Assembly (NCBI GenBank): GCA_026874595.1
Contig: CM049321.1
Span: 22,625,979-22,689,978, forward strand
Direction of reading: 5' to 3'
Length of the DNA: 64,000 nucleotides
DNA from: Sipunculus nudus
Lineage: Eukaryota; Annelida; Sipuncula; Golfingiida; Sipunculidae
Under the pieces are notes generated by a model that did not search any database, was not told the DNA's origin, and worked only from the letters and a program-made list of their open reading frames with translations. Shown here one piece after another: positions 1-12,953 of the stretch. The position numbers and the translations under genes were made by a program. Positions within the stretch are counted from its first letter, which is position 1; every line of letters begins with the position of its first letter.

Positions 1-92
1 CATCTTAATGTTCGTGGTCTGTTACCAAAAATAGGAGCGATTCGTCTCTTATGTTCCAGTTTGAAACCTCACGTCTTATCTTAAACTGAGAC

Positions 93-470
93 ATGGCTCG
101 ACAATATTATTTTAGATTCAGAGAAACAGAGAATTACACAGAATATAGATATGATAGGAACCGTCATGGAGGTGTGATCACTTGTGTTCTTTCATCTTTG
201 AAACCTGAAAGGGTTATTTTTAGCCCAAATAGTCTTGAAATTATATGGGTTAAAATACTTTTATGGAAGAAACCAGTGTTGATCGGTTCCATATATAGAA
301 CGCCATGTCCTAATTCTAGCTTTATCGATGATCTACTCAGTTTACTTGCTGGTGCTCTAAATTCATGCAAACATGTTGTTTTGCTTGGCGATTTTAATGT
401 AGACTGTCTTCGCACTGAAATTTACGAAGCAAGCAGATTAGATCTACTAGAAAAAAATCTTCAGCTTTAA
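93..470 (+). pseudogene. LINE endonuclease (AP-endonuclease-like) fragment
   Basis: This open stretch carries the middle and end of a LINE EN domain: DRNRHGG (the DR-hGGG-type motif), then WVKILLWKKPVLIGSIYRTP, then VLLGDFNVD, where the Asp-Phe-Asn motif lies in the catalytic region. The true N-terminal part sits upstream in another frame (bases 1-92), so the ATG at 93 is not a real start. The domain would nick the genomic target for target-primed reverse transcription. The frameshift and an early stop at 468 show that it is dead. Confidence 0.75.
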
Positions 471-1323
471 GCAGCTTTGCCCCCAAAGCCAACTCGTGTA
501 ACTCACAAAACTTCTACAATGATAGACTTAAGTTTTTTTTCTACGCATCCTGACGTGCATTCAAATGTTGAGGTTCACCCTGTATGTATTAGTGACCATT
601 TTCTTGTGACCACGGTTTAAAACAGGCCCCCTCTAATTACAAGTACGAAGTCTGTATAACAGCGTACCCTTAGAAACTTCATTGAACTTAAATTTATAGA
701 CGAATGGTCATCATCTATGTTTTTATCACTTATTTTATTTATTTAAGATGTAGAGCTAGCTTGGGAATTATGGCGCTATGAATTTTGAAAGTATGTAATG
801 ATAACGCCCCTGTGCTCCAACGTCGCATTAAATCACGTAAAAATAAATGGTTTACAAAAGAACTATTAACCGTGGTACACTAACGAGAACATGTACATCG
901 CGATACGAACCAATGAAATCAATGACTGGGCCGCTTACAGACATCTACGAAACCGTGTCACCGTACAAATCCGTTCCACTCGCCGGCATTATTACACAAC
1001 TTTGACCCACGATAACCATGCAAACTCAAAAGACCTGTTGAGAGCTCTTGGACACATATTACCTTCCAAATCGGCGTCAGGCACCGCTAATACTAATATC
1101 GACCCCAATAAATTCAACGATTATTTTAGTTCGATTGGAAAAAAAAATTAGCGATGATTTTCCAGTGAATGATTTCAATTGCAATCAACTTGTTACCTCA
1201 CATTCTGAATCCTTTAAATTTAATACTATATCCACACAGTTTGTATTGTCATAATTATTGAAACTGAAATCAAGTATGACAGAAGATATTTTGGGAATGT
1301 CTTAATTTTTTCTCAAAGTTGCA

Positions 1324-2358
1324 GCTCATCAAATTGCACACTCTTTAGCCCACATATTTAACCTTTCCCTTTTCACTGGTAAAATCCCTGCAGACTGGAA
1401 AACCGCTATGATCACTCCTATATACAATGGATCCGGCAATAAGGATGATCCAAATAACTACCGATCTATTTCAGTAATAGGTCACGTACCGAAAATAATA
1501 AAAAAGTTTGTTAAATCAGGCCTTATTTCTTATTTCGATAACAATGATCTAATTACAGATAAACAATCTGCATACCTTTCATGCAGATTAGCTTCATTAG
1601 CCTTGCATTGTATAGTCGATGAATGCTTAATCAATACAAATAACAAAAATGTTACTGCTGCATGTCTTATCAATAAGACAGGCTTTGATAGCCTTAATCA
1701 TAACGATTTGCTTACTCAAATGAAAAAGTATGGTGTAAAAGGTGTCCCGTTATTATGGTTCAATAATTACTTATCTAATCGGAAACAGGTTGTTCACTCA
1801 AATAAAGTTCAGTCTAAGGGGCGCAGCTTGGATATGGGCACTCCACAAGGCAATGTGGTCGGGCCAGTTTTGTTCCTTATGTTCCTAAATGACCTTACCC
1901 TGTTCCTCCATCATACTTGTGTCATTTATGCTGATGATATTACTATTTATGCGTCTGCATCCTCAGTTAATAAAACTATTGAGTTACTACAGGCACAAAT
2001 TAATATTTCGCTTGACTGGTTTAGGGATAATAGACTGTGTATCAATCTTCAAAAATCTAAAAGGGTATTATTTGGCCGTAACTCAAAAACTGAACAAAAT
2101 CATCAAAGTATTTTAACTGGTAATATCAACGTAGCACCAGTAGATCATACTAAACTTTTAGGCGTTTGTATTGACTCTGGTCTTACCTGGAAAAATCATA
2201 TAAAACATGTCTGTGATAAAGTCGCATCTAAACTTCGTCTTCTTTTTAGTCTGAAGTCAGATTTTAGATACCTCGAGTTAACAAACTTTATACTATGCTT
2301 TCATTCAGAGTCACATAGATTTTTGCATATCCGTTTGGGGGGACTCTTCCAAAACTAA
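1324..2358 (+). pseudogene. LINE reverse transcriptase fragment
   Basis: Reverse-transcriptase palm motifs are visible in order. WKTAMITPIYNGSGNKDDPNNYRSIS is the N-terminal signature (seen in two parts around 1398-1470). GFDSLNHNDLL is motif A, where the usual A-F-D has become G-F-D. TPQGNVVGPVLFLMFLNDL is motif B, and YADDITIYASA near 1928 is motif C with the catalytic YADD. LLGVCIDSGLTWKNHI follows, the usual 'thumb' region of CR1/L2/jockey-type elements. The frame closes at 2358 and similarity continues in other frames to about 2740 (SLKASLTYAGPSNWN near 2630). The element would copy its own RNA at the target site, but this copy is frameshifted and partial. Confidence 0.88.
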
Positions 2359-3089
2359 TCTATCACAACTTTAGAAACTTCAAAATAAGGCTGCTCGAAT
2401 TGTTTCTAGAACTTTTAATACTGACGTACCCTCTTGTCACTTATCCAAACGTTGGGTTGGATGAATGTTTATCAAAGAAACCAATATTTTGTTTCTTAAA
2501 CCGTTTTTAAATGTCTGACTGGCAATGCACCAAATTTGTTTACACATGCGTTCAGCTTTGCTAACACTTCATATCAAACTCGCTTCTCTCAAGGTTTCAA
2601 TTTATCCCTACGAAAACCAAAAAATAAAAAAGAATCCTTAAAAGCAAGTCTTACATATGCAGGGCCAAGTAATTGGAATGTACTCCTTATGCGTGTAAAA
2701 ACTGCCAATAATATTAGCCAATTTAAATCTCTGTACTAGCAGTTAATTCAGTAAGTTTTAGAATCCATATTCATTATTCCATCATTAACTATAATACCAC
2801 GACTTTAGATAATATTTAATGGCATATAAAATAATTATAGATAAATTTTAATAACTCGATGTTATGACTTTATCATTACTCTTTTGCGTATAATTTTATA
2901 CATTTGTGTTTCATTTGTTTTTTTTTTATTGTAAAATGTGTCGCATATTTTGTCATAATTTCACTTTATAATTTAATTTCGTTAATTTGTGATAAACCAT
3001 GCATGTATTCTTTGAATTGTTTTAGTCCAGGACTCTATAGAAAAACAGCTTATGCTGAATAGGTTATCCTGGTGAAATATAAAATTTAA

Positions 3090-4162
3090 AATAGATTAAA
3101 AAGTTGAACTCACAAACGGTGAGGTATGGCTGTCTAGCGATCATTGCAGATGATGAAGGAAAAATTCCTCTCTAGGGTGGTATGTTTGGTTATTGGCGCT
3201 AAGCCGTAGGTGCTTGGCAACCAAGGTAATTGAATGAAATATTAAATTTAAAATTTAAATAATATTAAAAATCGGTTATCTCGTGAACGGTGAGGTGTGG
3301 CTGTCTAGCGATCATTGCAGATGATGTAGAGAATATTCACCTCCAGGTTGGTATGTTTGGTTATTTCCGCTAAGCAGTAGGGGCTTGGCCACATAATTAA
3401 TTGAATAAAATATTAAATATAAAATTTAATTATTTTTAAAATTTAATTATTTTTAAAATTCGGCTATCTCGTGAACGGTGAGGTGTGGCTGTCTAGTGAT
3501 CATTGCAGATGATGGAGAGAAAATTCCTCTCCAGGGTGGTATGTTGTGGTTAGTGGCGCTGAGCCGTCGGAGCTTGGCCACATAGGTAATTTAATAAAAT
3601 TTGAAAAATTAAAATAAGATTAAAAATCGGTTATCTGGTGAACGGTGAGGTGTGGCTGTCTAGGGATGGTTGCAGGTGATGAAGGGAAAATTCCTCTCTA
3701 GGGTGGCATGTTTGGTTAGTGGCGCTAAGCCGTAGAGGCTTGGGAACAAAGGTAATTTAATAAAATATTAATTTTAAAATTTAAATTAGGATTAATAATT
3801 GGTTATATTGAAAACGGTGAGGTGTGGCTGTCTAGTGATTCTTTCAGGAGACGAAGGAAAAATTCCTCTCTAGGGTGGTATGTTTGGTTTGTGGCGCTAA
3901 GCCGTAGGTGCTTGGCAACAAAGGTAATTGAATAAAATATTAAATTTAAAATATAAATAAAATTAAAAATCGGTTATCTCGTAAACGGTGAGGTGTGGCT
4001 GTATAGGGATGGTTGCAGGTGATGATTGGAATATTCCTCTCTAGGGTGGTATGTTTGGTAAGTGGCGCTAAGCCGTAGTAGCTTGGCAACATAGGTAATT
4101 TAATAAAATATTAAATTTAAATTTTAAATAAGATTAAAAATCAGTTATTTCGTGAACGTGAA
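3090..4162 (+). repeat. ~170-bp tandem satellite, six units plus a partial seventh
   Basis: The segment containing CGGTGAGGTGTGGCTGTCTAG recurs at 3118, 3288, 3476, 3643, 3815 and 3986. A seventh, broken unit begins near 4154. Spacings are 170, 188, 167, 172, 171 and 170 bp. Each unit also holds a 'CCTCTCTAGGGTGGTATGTTTGG' block, an 'AGTGGCGCTAAGCCGTAG' block and an AT-rich spacer of TTTAAAATTTAAAT type. Units differ by roughly 10-15% by eye. The array starts right at the 3' end of the LINE. Confidence 0.93.
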
Positions 4163-4882
4163 TTATAAAAGTGACGTGACGCAGTGAAGTCACAGGTCAT
4201 ATAAGGGGACGGGGCCAGCCGACTTGCCATTTGAAAGCAACAGTCACTTCTGGACAGTACAATTCTTTAAAATATACATATTTAAACAAATATTTTGAAC
4301 ATATATGCATTAGGGAATAAAATTGCTCTGCTAAACCAATTGTGTTGAATAAAATCGTTTCATTTGATCTTTAATGGAAGTGCTTCATTTATTTCTAAAG
4401 TGCATTTACGTTGGGTTTCTTGTGTGTTTTTTTCTCTGCTTGTCTATTTTCAGAATTCACCAATCCCGGTATATTTGGCATTTATTCTTTTTTTTTTTAT
4501 ACCGCGGGTCTAACAGACATTTATCTGCTACCACAATTATCACTCTGAATCAATATCTATTCATACACAATTTCTTTGTAACTTACGCCCTCTTGTGTAG
4601 ACATATCAGACTTTACGCTGGTCGGTTTTGTAATAGTCAATTAGTCATACGTGAAGCTAAATTAATGTAATTGATGATTCACCGTTTAATCATTCAATTA
4701 AAATTAGCTAAAATCCCCTAGACTAATGCAGTATTTTACTCCTGGCTTTACTGCTGTCCCTATGAAATAGAACACACCAGGAATTTCTTTATGCACTCGA
4801 AGTTCCTCAGGACAAATATACATGCGGCTTAGCTATAAATGAAATCATTTCATAACAATAGCAAAAATAATAGGCAGCAATT
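4163..4882. other. Gene-free stretch, no recognised feature
   Basis: It holds no coding exon, tRNA or repeat that I recognise. A short GC-richer patch (about 4180-4240) follows the satellite. The open frame at 4374-4670 is AT-rich with no recognisable motif and no splice context, so it is not called. Confidence 0.5.
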
Positions 4883-5394
4883 GATGAAACAGACTGTCAT
4901 TATTGCTTGATGTTCATCCTGATTTAACGTGTTTGGAAAGGCTCTATCGGAAAAACAATGATCAATTCAGCACAGCAAGACTTAACTAAATGCAAGCAAT
5001 TCTGGAAATCAACAAGTTAAACAAGAGCACGGCAAATGATGCATTATTCGCCTGTTGCATATTTTGTGACCTCTGACTTTATTAAATATGTGTGAATTTG
5101 CTGAGAATATAATTCAGGTGAGAAACTATTGGCTAATACTAATCAGGGGTTATATGAAAATCATTCAGATTTTTGGCAAGTCAAGAGTGGTGCCACCAAA
5201 GTGTGGTGACCTCTGACCTCATTAAATATGCATGGATTTTGCTGGAAATAGAACTTAGGTGAGATATTTTATTGATTAACATTTCTGTGGAGTTGTTTCA
5301 AAATCCATCATATTCCTAGTAAGTTACTGTGGCGAAACCACAAAGTAGCCTTCTGACCTCTGTGTCACAAAATGGATCGTGTCATTTCTCAGGT
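4883..5394. repeat. Direct duplication, copy 1 (downstream of AAMP)
   Basis: This segment starts TGATGAAACAGACTGTCAT and ends TCGTGTCATTTCTCAG. It is repeated almost unchanged at about 6719-7230. Inside are two or more degenerate ~130-bp subrepeats built on 'GTGACCTCTGACCT.ATTAAATATGTGTGAATTTTGC'. Related subunits also occur at 6040 and 7280 outside the duplicated block. Confidence 0.88.
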
Positions 5395-5784
5395 TAACTG
5401 TACTGAATAAGCTGTACATTTATATTTGTAAAGTGAGAAGTGACAAACTGGTCAGAGCATTGTTTCCTTAAAAATGGCCCTTTTCAATGACAATTTGCCG
5501 AGTGCACTGCAGGCCATTGTTAAATCTCATTGGGGATCTAATTATGCCTTTTGTTAAAAGTGACCGCTGTACGTAGAATTACTTTGTTTTTTTCCACCTT
5601 CTATTTAGTATTCAGCGTGCTTATGAATATAGATGGGCCAAAGTAGGAAAAGCAGGTGATTCATAATATTCATCTTATGAACACAAAAGACCTCCGGGGT
5701 AGAAGGGTTTTTAAGAACGTGCAGAAGATTATTTAGGGGTAGGACACAAAGTGGAGCCTGAAGAGACAAGAAGCTCTGTCAGCC

Positions 5785-5925
5785 CCAGTGCCTAGTGAGA
5801 TGCTGTCCAGTGAGGTAGCGCTTACCAGTGGCCAGTGAGGTGCTGTCAAGTGAGATGCCACTGCCCAGTGAGGTGCTGTCCAGTGAGGTGCCACTGCCCA
5901 GTGAGGTGCTGACAAGTGATTTGTT
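5785..5925. repeat. GC-rich minisatellite
   Basis: A run of near-repeats of 'CAGTGAGGTGCTGTC' and 'CAGTGAGGTGCCACTGCC' forms a short minisatellite with a mixed ~10/20/40-bp period. It reads as the low-complexity peptide SEVLSSEMPLPSEVLSSEV in one plus frame and as HWTAPHWAV in a minus frame. Neither looks like a real protein. Confidence 0.85.
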
Positions 5926-6275
5926 GTGTGCCATCAACGTTTCCACGTTGAACCAAAGGCAACCCGGTCCATCACTTGGTAATTTGGTAAGGGCAAGCTT
6001 TTCCTTTGGGTACCATAAAGGGGTTACTTTTATCGGGTGACACTCTAACCTTATTAAATATGTGTGAATTTTGCCAACAACTGTACTGGTGCAAGATAAT
6101 CTGTTGGTAAGTAGTTATGGTGAGTTTTGTGAAAATTCATCAAAGCCCCTGTAAGTTATCGTGAAATCTCTTAAAAGTTAACAGACGGACGATATGATGG
6201 TGGACAGTGGGTATACCAAAATATGTCCGGTCATAGATGGATGTATAATAAAAATGAAATTTACACAAAATAATA

Positions 6276-6281
6276 TTTATT
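6276..6281 (-). promoter_or_regulatory. Candidate AAMP polyadenylation signal
   Basis: TTTATT on the plus strand is AATAAA on the minus strand, about 190 nt past the AAMP stop codon. This would give a short 3'UTR. The cleavage site is not determined. Confidence 0.5.
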
Positions 6282-6467
6282 TCTGTAAAACAAGATTCAG
6301 CATTCAAGTGTCTTGTCCATCAGTTGCTCCGTTTTTTCCAGCTTAGATCTGAAACATCCTAAGGTCTATCATACTGTCCTGGATATCCAATAAAATGTGT
6401 GAGCAAGTAATTAGACAAATAGATGTTCATTAAGATGCAGTCCTTTAAAATGTCACCATGGCACACA

Positions 6468-6543
6468 TCAGCTTGGATGATCTTGGAGTTTAAATACACG
6501 TGCCGTTTTATCATCTGAACCACTTATGATAATGTTGTCATTT
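6468..6543 (-). CDS. AAMP: AAMP exon 11 (last WD repeat and stop)
   Basis: It is 76 bp and encodes residues 395-419 and TGA at 6470-6468, with [19 protein letters not shown], then QDHPS. The acceptor is TTTGTTTCAG. The end matches the human C terminus in position and wording (DHKAKVF). Confidence 0.94.
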
Positions 6544-8937
6544 CTGAAACAAACAAAAAATATTAATTTATTAATTTCAACTGCTATTTCATTATCATTA
6601 AAATGAATTACTTTAACATAAATCATTAAAATGGCCTTATTATATAAGCATGGATTTTGATGAGAATCAAACTCCATAATATTACCTAATATTTCTCTCC
6701 AGTTATGTCAAAATTGAGTGATGAAACAGACTGTCATAACTGCTTGACGTTCATCCTGATTTAACGTGTTTGAAAAGGCTCTATCGGAAAAACAATGATC
6801 AATTCAGCACAGCAAGACTTAACTATATGCAAGCAATTCTGGAAATCAACAAATAAACAAGAGCATGGCAAATGGTGCATAATTCGCCTGTTGCATATTT
6901 TGTGACCTCTGACCTTATTAAATCTGTGTGAATTTGCTGAGAATATAATTTAGGTGAGAAACTATTGGCTAATACTAATCAGGGGTTATATGAAAATCCA
7001 ACAGATTTTTGGTAAGTCAAGAGTGGGGCCCCCAAAGTGTGGTGACCTCTGACCTCATTAAATATGTATGAATTTTGCTGGAAATTGAACTTAGGTAAGA
7101 TATTTTATTGATTAACATTTCTGTTGAGTTGTTTCAAAATCTATCATATTCCTCGTAAGTTATTGTGGCGAAACCACAAAGTAGCCTTCTGACCTCTGTG
7201 TCACAAAATGGTTCGTGTCATTTCTCAGGAGCATTCAAGCATTGAATAGTGGCATAGTGATAGTGGCAACACCACCAATTAGCCTGGTGACCTCTAAAAT
7301 CATTTGATATACACAGATTTGCCAATAATTGAACTTGTGCAAGATAATCTCTTCATAAACACTTATACTTTCATCAAAATCCATCAAATCCCTGGTAAGT
7401 TACTGTGGCAACACTAAACGTTAAAGATCAGAGGCTGCCAATACCTTAAAACAACCCATTTTACACATGCAAATAAAAATGTTACACGGGAGTCAAAAGT
7501 ATTACAAGACTATGAAGCAGAAATAATGTTTTATTCAAAAGCCTCAGTCTGTTCATACACTCGTTACCATTTCTGCAAAAATTTTACTTCTTCTAACATT
7601 TACACCAATTGACTTTACATGTTCACACCTGTTTTTCTTTTTACCCACATGTGAATTTCAATGAAATTTCTTGGAAGAGATGAGGGTGTGTTTAAATTTT
7701 GACATGGATGCAGATCTAGCTGAAGTTCCTCTTTTTGCCTGTTTAAGTATGCATTTACAATTTCATCATAATTTCTCAGTTAATATCAGTGAAACATTAT
7801 TGAAGTGAAGGCCACTGACCACAGCATCATTGATTATGATTTTAACTGAATAAATTAAATTTATTGGTGTAGATCTGGGAGTGATTTCGGCCTCTTATCG
7901 AGTTATATAAAGAAACAACACTTTTCCTAAATTCTGAACTTGAAAAGACAACTTCCAAGTGATTCACTAACTACTCTCTCTCTCTCTCTCTATGTGTTGT
8001 TTATGCTTTGAAACTGAAAATATAATTTCCTATTCACTTTTTTTTTGTGATAAGTTTGTCAACAACAATAAAGGAAAATGTATTATTACAAACTGTGTTT
8101 TTAAATATACAAATAACATGAAATTACAAGAAAGTTGATATGTTAAGTGCAATAAATAGCAATGAAATTAGTTACCTAGATAAGTCCATATCAAGTATTT
8201 CCCCATTGTGGCCACACCACTGCTGTTCCCGATTTCCAGTCCGCGAGTCCCACATATGTACAATACCATCAAGTGTACATGTGTATAGGACAGGTGAGGT
8301 TTTACTCCATGAAAGACGAACAATTCCAGCCTGTCATGAAAGGTTATAATATATTTTTTTAGGAATTACTGACACCAATTATGGGTTGTTCATTTAGTAC
8401 AATGTTAAAAGTGTAGTAAAAAATACAAGACAATCAAATGAACTATTTACAGAAATAAACAGTCTTGAAAAATGAGTAAATCATTTCACTCAAGTTCTCA
8501 TAGTTTTGTGTTTTAAACACAAATAAGATGATTTTAGCATATTACAACCAAAATCATAATTATCTGTATCATGTCAGGCCATCAGGAAAAAAGTTCTAAG
8601 ATAAGAGGGCCAGTTTTTTTTTTATACAACTGTACTTTACCTCGCCTTAAAATATCAATTACAATGCTCAGTCTTTGCTTCATTTCTTCATTTGCAACAC
8701 ATATATTTAGAAACAAGTATATATAGTTAGAAAAATACTGTGTTGGTTACTGTATCGTGAAATTATGAAATGAAACCCTTGTGAAACACTGAAAAAGAGA
8801 AAATCACAGTTTCATAACCCCAGTTTATCTGACATGTCTTACCTCATGTTTACAACTTGTCCTCTGTATTTGTGATGATAAATCCCACACCTGAAGGTTT
8901 CCTGTCAATGTTCCCGTGGCAACCACTGGGCTCCTGT

Positions 8938-8991
<54 letters not shown>

Positions 8992-8992
8992 C

Positions 8993-9030
<38 letters not shown>

Positions 9031-12000
9031 ATACAGAATGGTGAATCATTGGAAAGTCAGATTAACTAAATAGTAATATATGCTATCATTGTCCTAAAAA
9101 TAAAGCCTGTAATGAAACAATAATTCATGATATAACAAGCAAATTTGTGGAATGTATGTTCCCTACTTCCGCCTCTTCTTATTTTAACTTCCTGTGATCT
9201 TCATGCTTGCCTTCTCAATGTTGTAGTTTTTATTTTCCCTTGAAGATGTCTCCATATGTCATGGTGCCTGTGTTTTAGTTTTCATTGTACCCTGAAGATG
9301 TCTCCAAATGTCATAATTTTTGTTGTGAATTGGGAACAAAAGGGAATTTTTTGTTGTTGTTTTGAGGCGGGTAATAACAAATTTTCAGACAGACACTCAA
9401 AACCAATCCCAACCAAGGTATGCGTGTGAGCAATCACTGACCCTAATTGGAATGAAATCAGATAATATTTAGGAAAGTTATCGCATGGACGACAGAGGGA
9501 CAGAGAGACAAACCCAAATTAATGTCCCCCGTTCCACGGAAGCAGGGTTTCTGTGGAAGCAGGATACAATAAATACTATGATACATTATATATATGTAAA
9601 GGGTCGATCAAACTCATCTGGTTTGTTTCCTGAGTTCTCCCTCAGGGATTTGCCTTATTTTTTGCTCATTCCAGGCCAAAGTTCCCCTTTCAGATTTTCT
9701 CTTGTTTAGTTTTTACTTAACAACAGAGCAACTATTAGCGGGAAATCTTGTTGTGGGGACGGCATTCCGCTCTTACTGTTGCTTTCTTTGTACTTGACAT
9801 TTCCCCACTCAGATACGATTCCATTACATATATATTAAAAGATGACCGTTCTGTCGATTATATTATATATTAGATTCTTAATCATCTTATTCAGTATTAA
9901 CTGAAAGAAAAAGCCCAAGGAATAATAGATGCTGCACCTAGAAACGTCCTTTATATTGGTTTATCTGCAATTGTATAGCTAACAAATGGGTCATTCCACT
10001 CCAACTTAACCAGGGCTCCATGCCTAATCATCTCAAAGATTTTCTTTCTTTATTTTTTCGTTTTATGTTGGTATTTTGACATGTATAAGAATGAAATCGA
10101 CAATTGTCATGGTAGATGTGATGCAAATTTGCAAGACGGCTCCCGACCCTGGAATTAAATTGACAGCACACTAGATGCATGTGTGCTTTTGAAGTGCTGA
10201 TAACATGCATGACCATTTAAAGAATATATTATGAACTCACTGGCCTTTAGGCAGCTGTTTAGTCCCATGGCCCTGAGGGTCCCAACCATACCATAAAAGC
10301 TGGTTAATAACATAAAAATATATTTAAAGGAGAACTAGCATTTGATATTACAGATAAGGATCTGGCTCCTGATGAAGATGGCAGAGCTGAGGGAGAAGCA
10401 GCTCTGAATGGTGCGGCTGTTTTTGAAAAACACAAAAGTTACTAAAAATCCACATTCTAAGGATTGCAATGCTCCAACATGTAGAGGCTTCCTGTAGTGG
10501 GATGCTCCCAAAAGGCTGTTTGTATTCACTTATTTGACTCCTATTGCCATGTTCATTCGTGCGTAAGTGACTGAACATTTGTGAATATTCCTTGATGATG
10601 TTTCTGAATCTGGATCATGTTCCAGATCCACACCAAAATCTAACTAATTCTTCACTGGCCAATTCCTGAAATGCCTTAAACATTTCATGAGATTCCATAA
10701 GAACTGGCCTCTTAATGTATAGAATATATGTCACATTTTGATTGTTATTTATTTTACAGTGTCATAAAATGTGATACATCAATTACTGTTGGGTTTAAGA
10801 TTACTATGTCCAAACTATAGCTACTAGACTTTGTGTCTGCCAAATGTTATAGGTCCAGCACTATTATTATAATTAATGAAGCTATGAGTTCCTCAAATTA
10901 GCTCAAAATAAAAATTGTTTGAAGTCTAAAACCCCTTCTATTCCAAGGGCCAAAGATATGAAATTTTCTTAAAATGATAGAAATCAAACATAACAGAATT
11001 TCATTATACATGTCAAAGCACCAAATTAAAAAAAATGAGGGAATTCTGGGATGGTAAGTTGTGGCACCACTGAGAAATTGAACAATTTGTTGTGCAATGA
11101 CCCAAATGCTATTCAGCTTGTCTCACCGCTTGTGGCCATCATAGACTGACACAAATAACAAAGAATATGTTAATGAGCATTCATTGCAGTTGTAAGGGAG
11201 ACATAATTATTTCCCCTTAGTATGTACTGTGTGTGACTGTTACACATAAATACAGGGCCTATACACAGCACTGAAAGACTTGAATATCCCTTGTGCCAGT
11301 CCACCCATGGTCACCTAAACATTCTTGTGACCCTTGAAAATGTTTTGCCAAATTAGATTTTTCAAAGACAAACAACAGTCAGGCTAAAAAAATGACCATG
11401 GTAATTAACCCCAGCATTTACTCACACATGACTAAATCCGACCGCTTCTACTGAATTCTCTTCTTCTTCTTCTTCTGCACCTAGTTTGCAACTGAATGTG
11501 GCCAGCACCTGAAAACAAAACATGGATCAATGACTGATTAAGAATCAGTCCAGCCAATTTTCAATTGTTTAGAAAACCGAATAGTTTTGGTTGTACTGTC
11601 CATATATTGCAATCTAAACCTTGGTTTTACAGTTAATCTTATTCTAAAGATCAAGGTTTTAAGGAGAATGTGACAAAAACTTGGATCCAGGTGTAACAGT
11701 TACCATGGAAATTCTTTTTTAAAGCCTTAATGTGATGTAATTGATAGTTTAGACCCCACAAGGATGACTTTGGATAAAACTTGATGATGGCGACATCATT
11801 AGACAGTACAGTTACAATATTTGATATTGTATCATGATGTGTAGGTAGACTGGTGTATCAACAGTAGGGGTAGGTTTTGACCTTGGTAAAACCTATTTTA
11901 CCCAACCCAGTTGGTAAAACCAAGGTTCAAAGGATTTTATCCACTTTTTACCCAGATTTACCCACTGTTTTGCCCGTTTATCACCCAAATTTTGATCCAG

Positions 12001-12603
12001 GTTTATTTGTTTTTATCAAGTAGGACCCTCACCTAGTTTCGGATTGGCCAGTAGAAGTTATATGCATATTTTGTGAATACTGATAGCAAGTTAAATAGCC
12101 CTAACCACATCATCCCTGTCTAAATGAAGACATTTACCCCTCCCACTTTTCTAACATATGTTTGGCTGTGAAGAACACATCACTCTCATAAACAGGAATT
12201 AGGGTAAAACCCAGGAATCCTGGGTAATACCTTGGTAAAACTTAAATTTTATGTAGCCAAGGGGTTTACCAGAGTAAAACTGAATTTTAACAGTTGGTGT
12301 CCTTGAAGAATACAAACACAGTTGTGTCTAAATGGTCATATAGTAAAGCTCACTTAATTAATTGGCGAATTTGAGACTTCTTACTTTGACACCAATATTC
12401 ATCTTTAATGGATGACAACACTACAAATTATGCTATTAAGTAAAAGTGATAATCCATTACCTTTCCATTGACAGTATTTAAAAGTTTGGCCGTTACATCT
12501 GAAGACCCTGTAACCAAGAGATGGTTGTCATGGTGACAGTCCATGGCTAAAATTGACCCACTGTGACCGTTGTGTCCTGTAATTAAAAAAAAAAACAGAA
12601 TGC

Positions 12604-12654
<51 letters not shown>

Positions 12655-12866
12655 AAAATTGATGCGTGGATACATTCTGCATAACATACATGTTTATAAA
12701 ATAAATATTTATAAAAGCCTCATCTCATTAAGTAGACACATTTCATGTTCATGTCTTACTATCAAATATGAACTTGCTACTCTGTTACTTTGGGAAAAAA
12801 ATAAACATGAAAATAATTGGTCCAATTTTATATAATTCATTTTCATAAATTCAAAGAAACCTTTTT

Positions 12867-12953
<87 letters not shown>

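Larger units (their letters stand above)
1..3085 (+). mobile_element. Decayed CR1/L2-like LINE (non-LTR retrotransposon), 5'-truncated by the window edge
   Basis: A plus-strand LINE begins inside its endonuclease domain at base 1, with HLNVRGLLPKIGAIR matching the first EN motif. Frameshifts separate the pieces: TETWLD near 88, then DRNRHGG near 150 and LLGDFNVD near 385. The reverse transcriptase follows at 1324-2358. Further C-terminal coding similarity runs to about 2740. An AT-rich 3' region ends near 3085 after a segment (GAATAGGTTATCCTGGTGAAAT) resembling the short 3' tail of CR1/L2-clade elements. Several stops and frameshifts make it inactive. The clade is inferred from motif wording, not from a phylogeny. 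Confidence 0.85.

Noticed and set aside
3090-4162. CRISPR-like array
   Set aside because: Units are ~170 bp and contiguous with no short repeat/unique spacer alternation, so it is a eukaryotic satellite.
4374-4670. 98-codon hydrophobic plus-strand frame
   Set aside because: AT-rich, Phe/Leu-heavy chance frame without motif, splice sites or a recognised neighbour.
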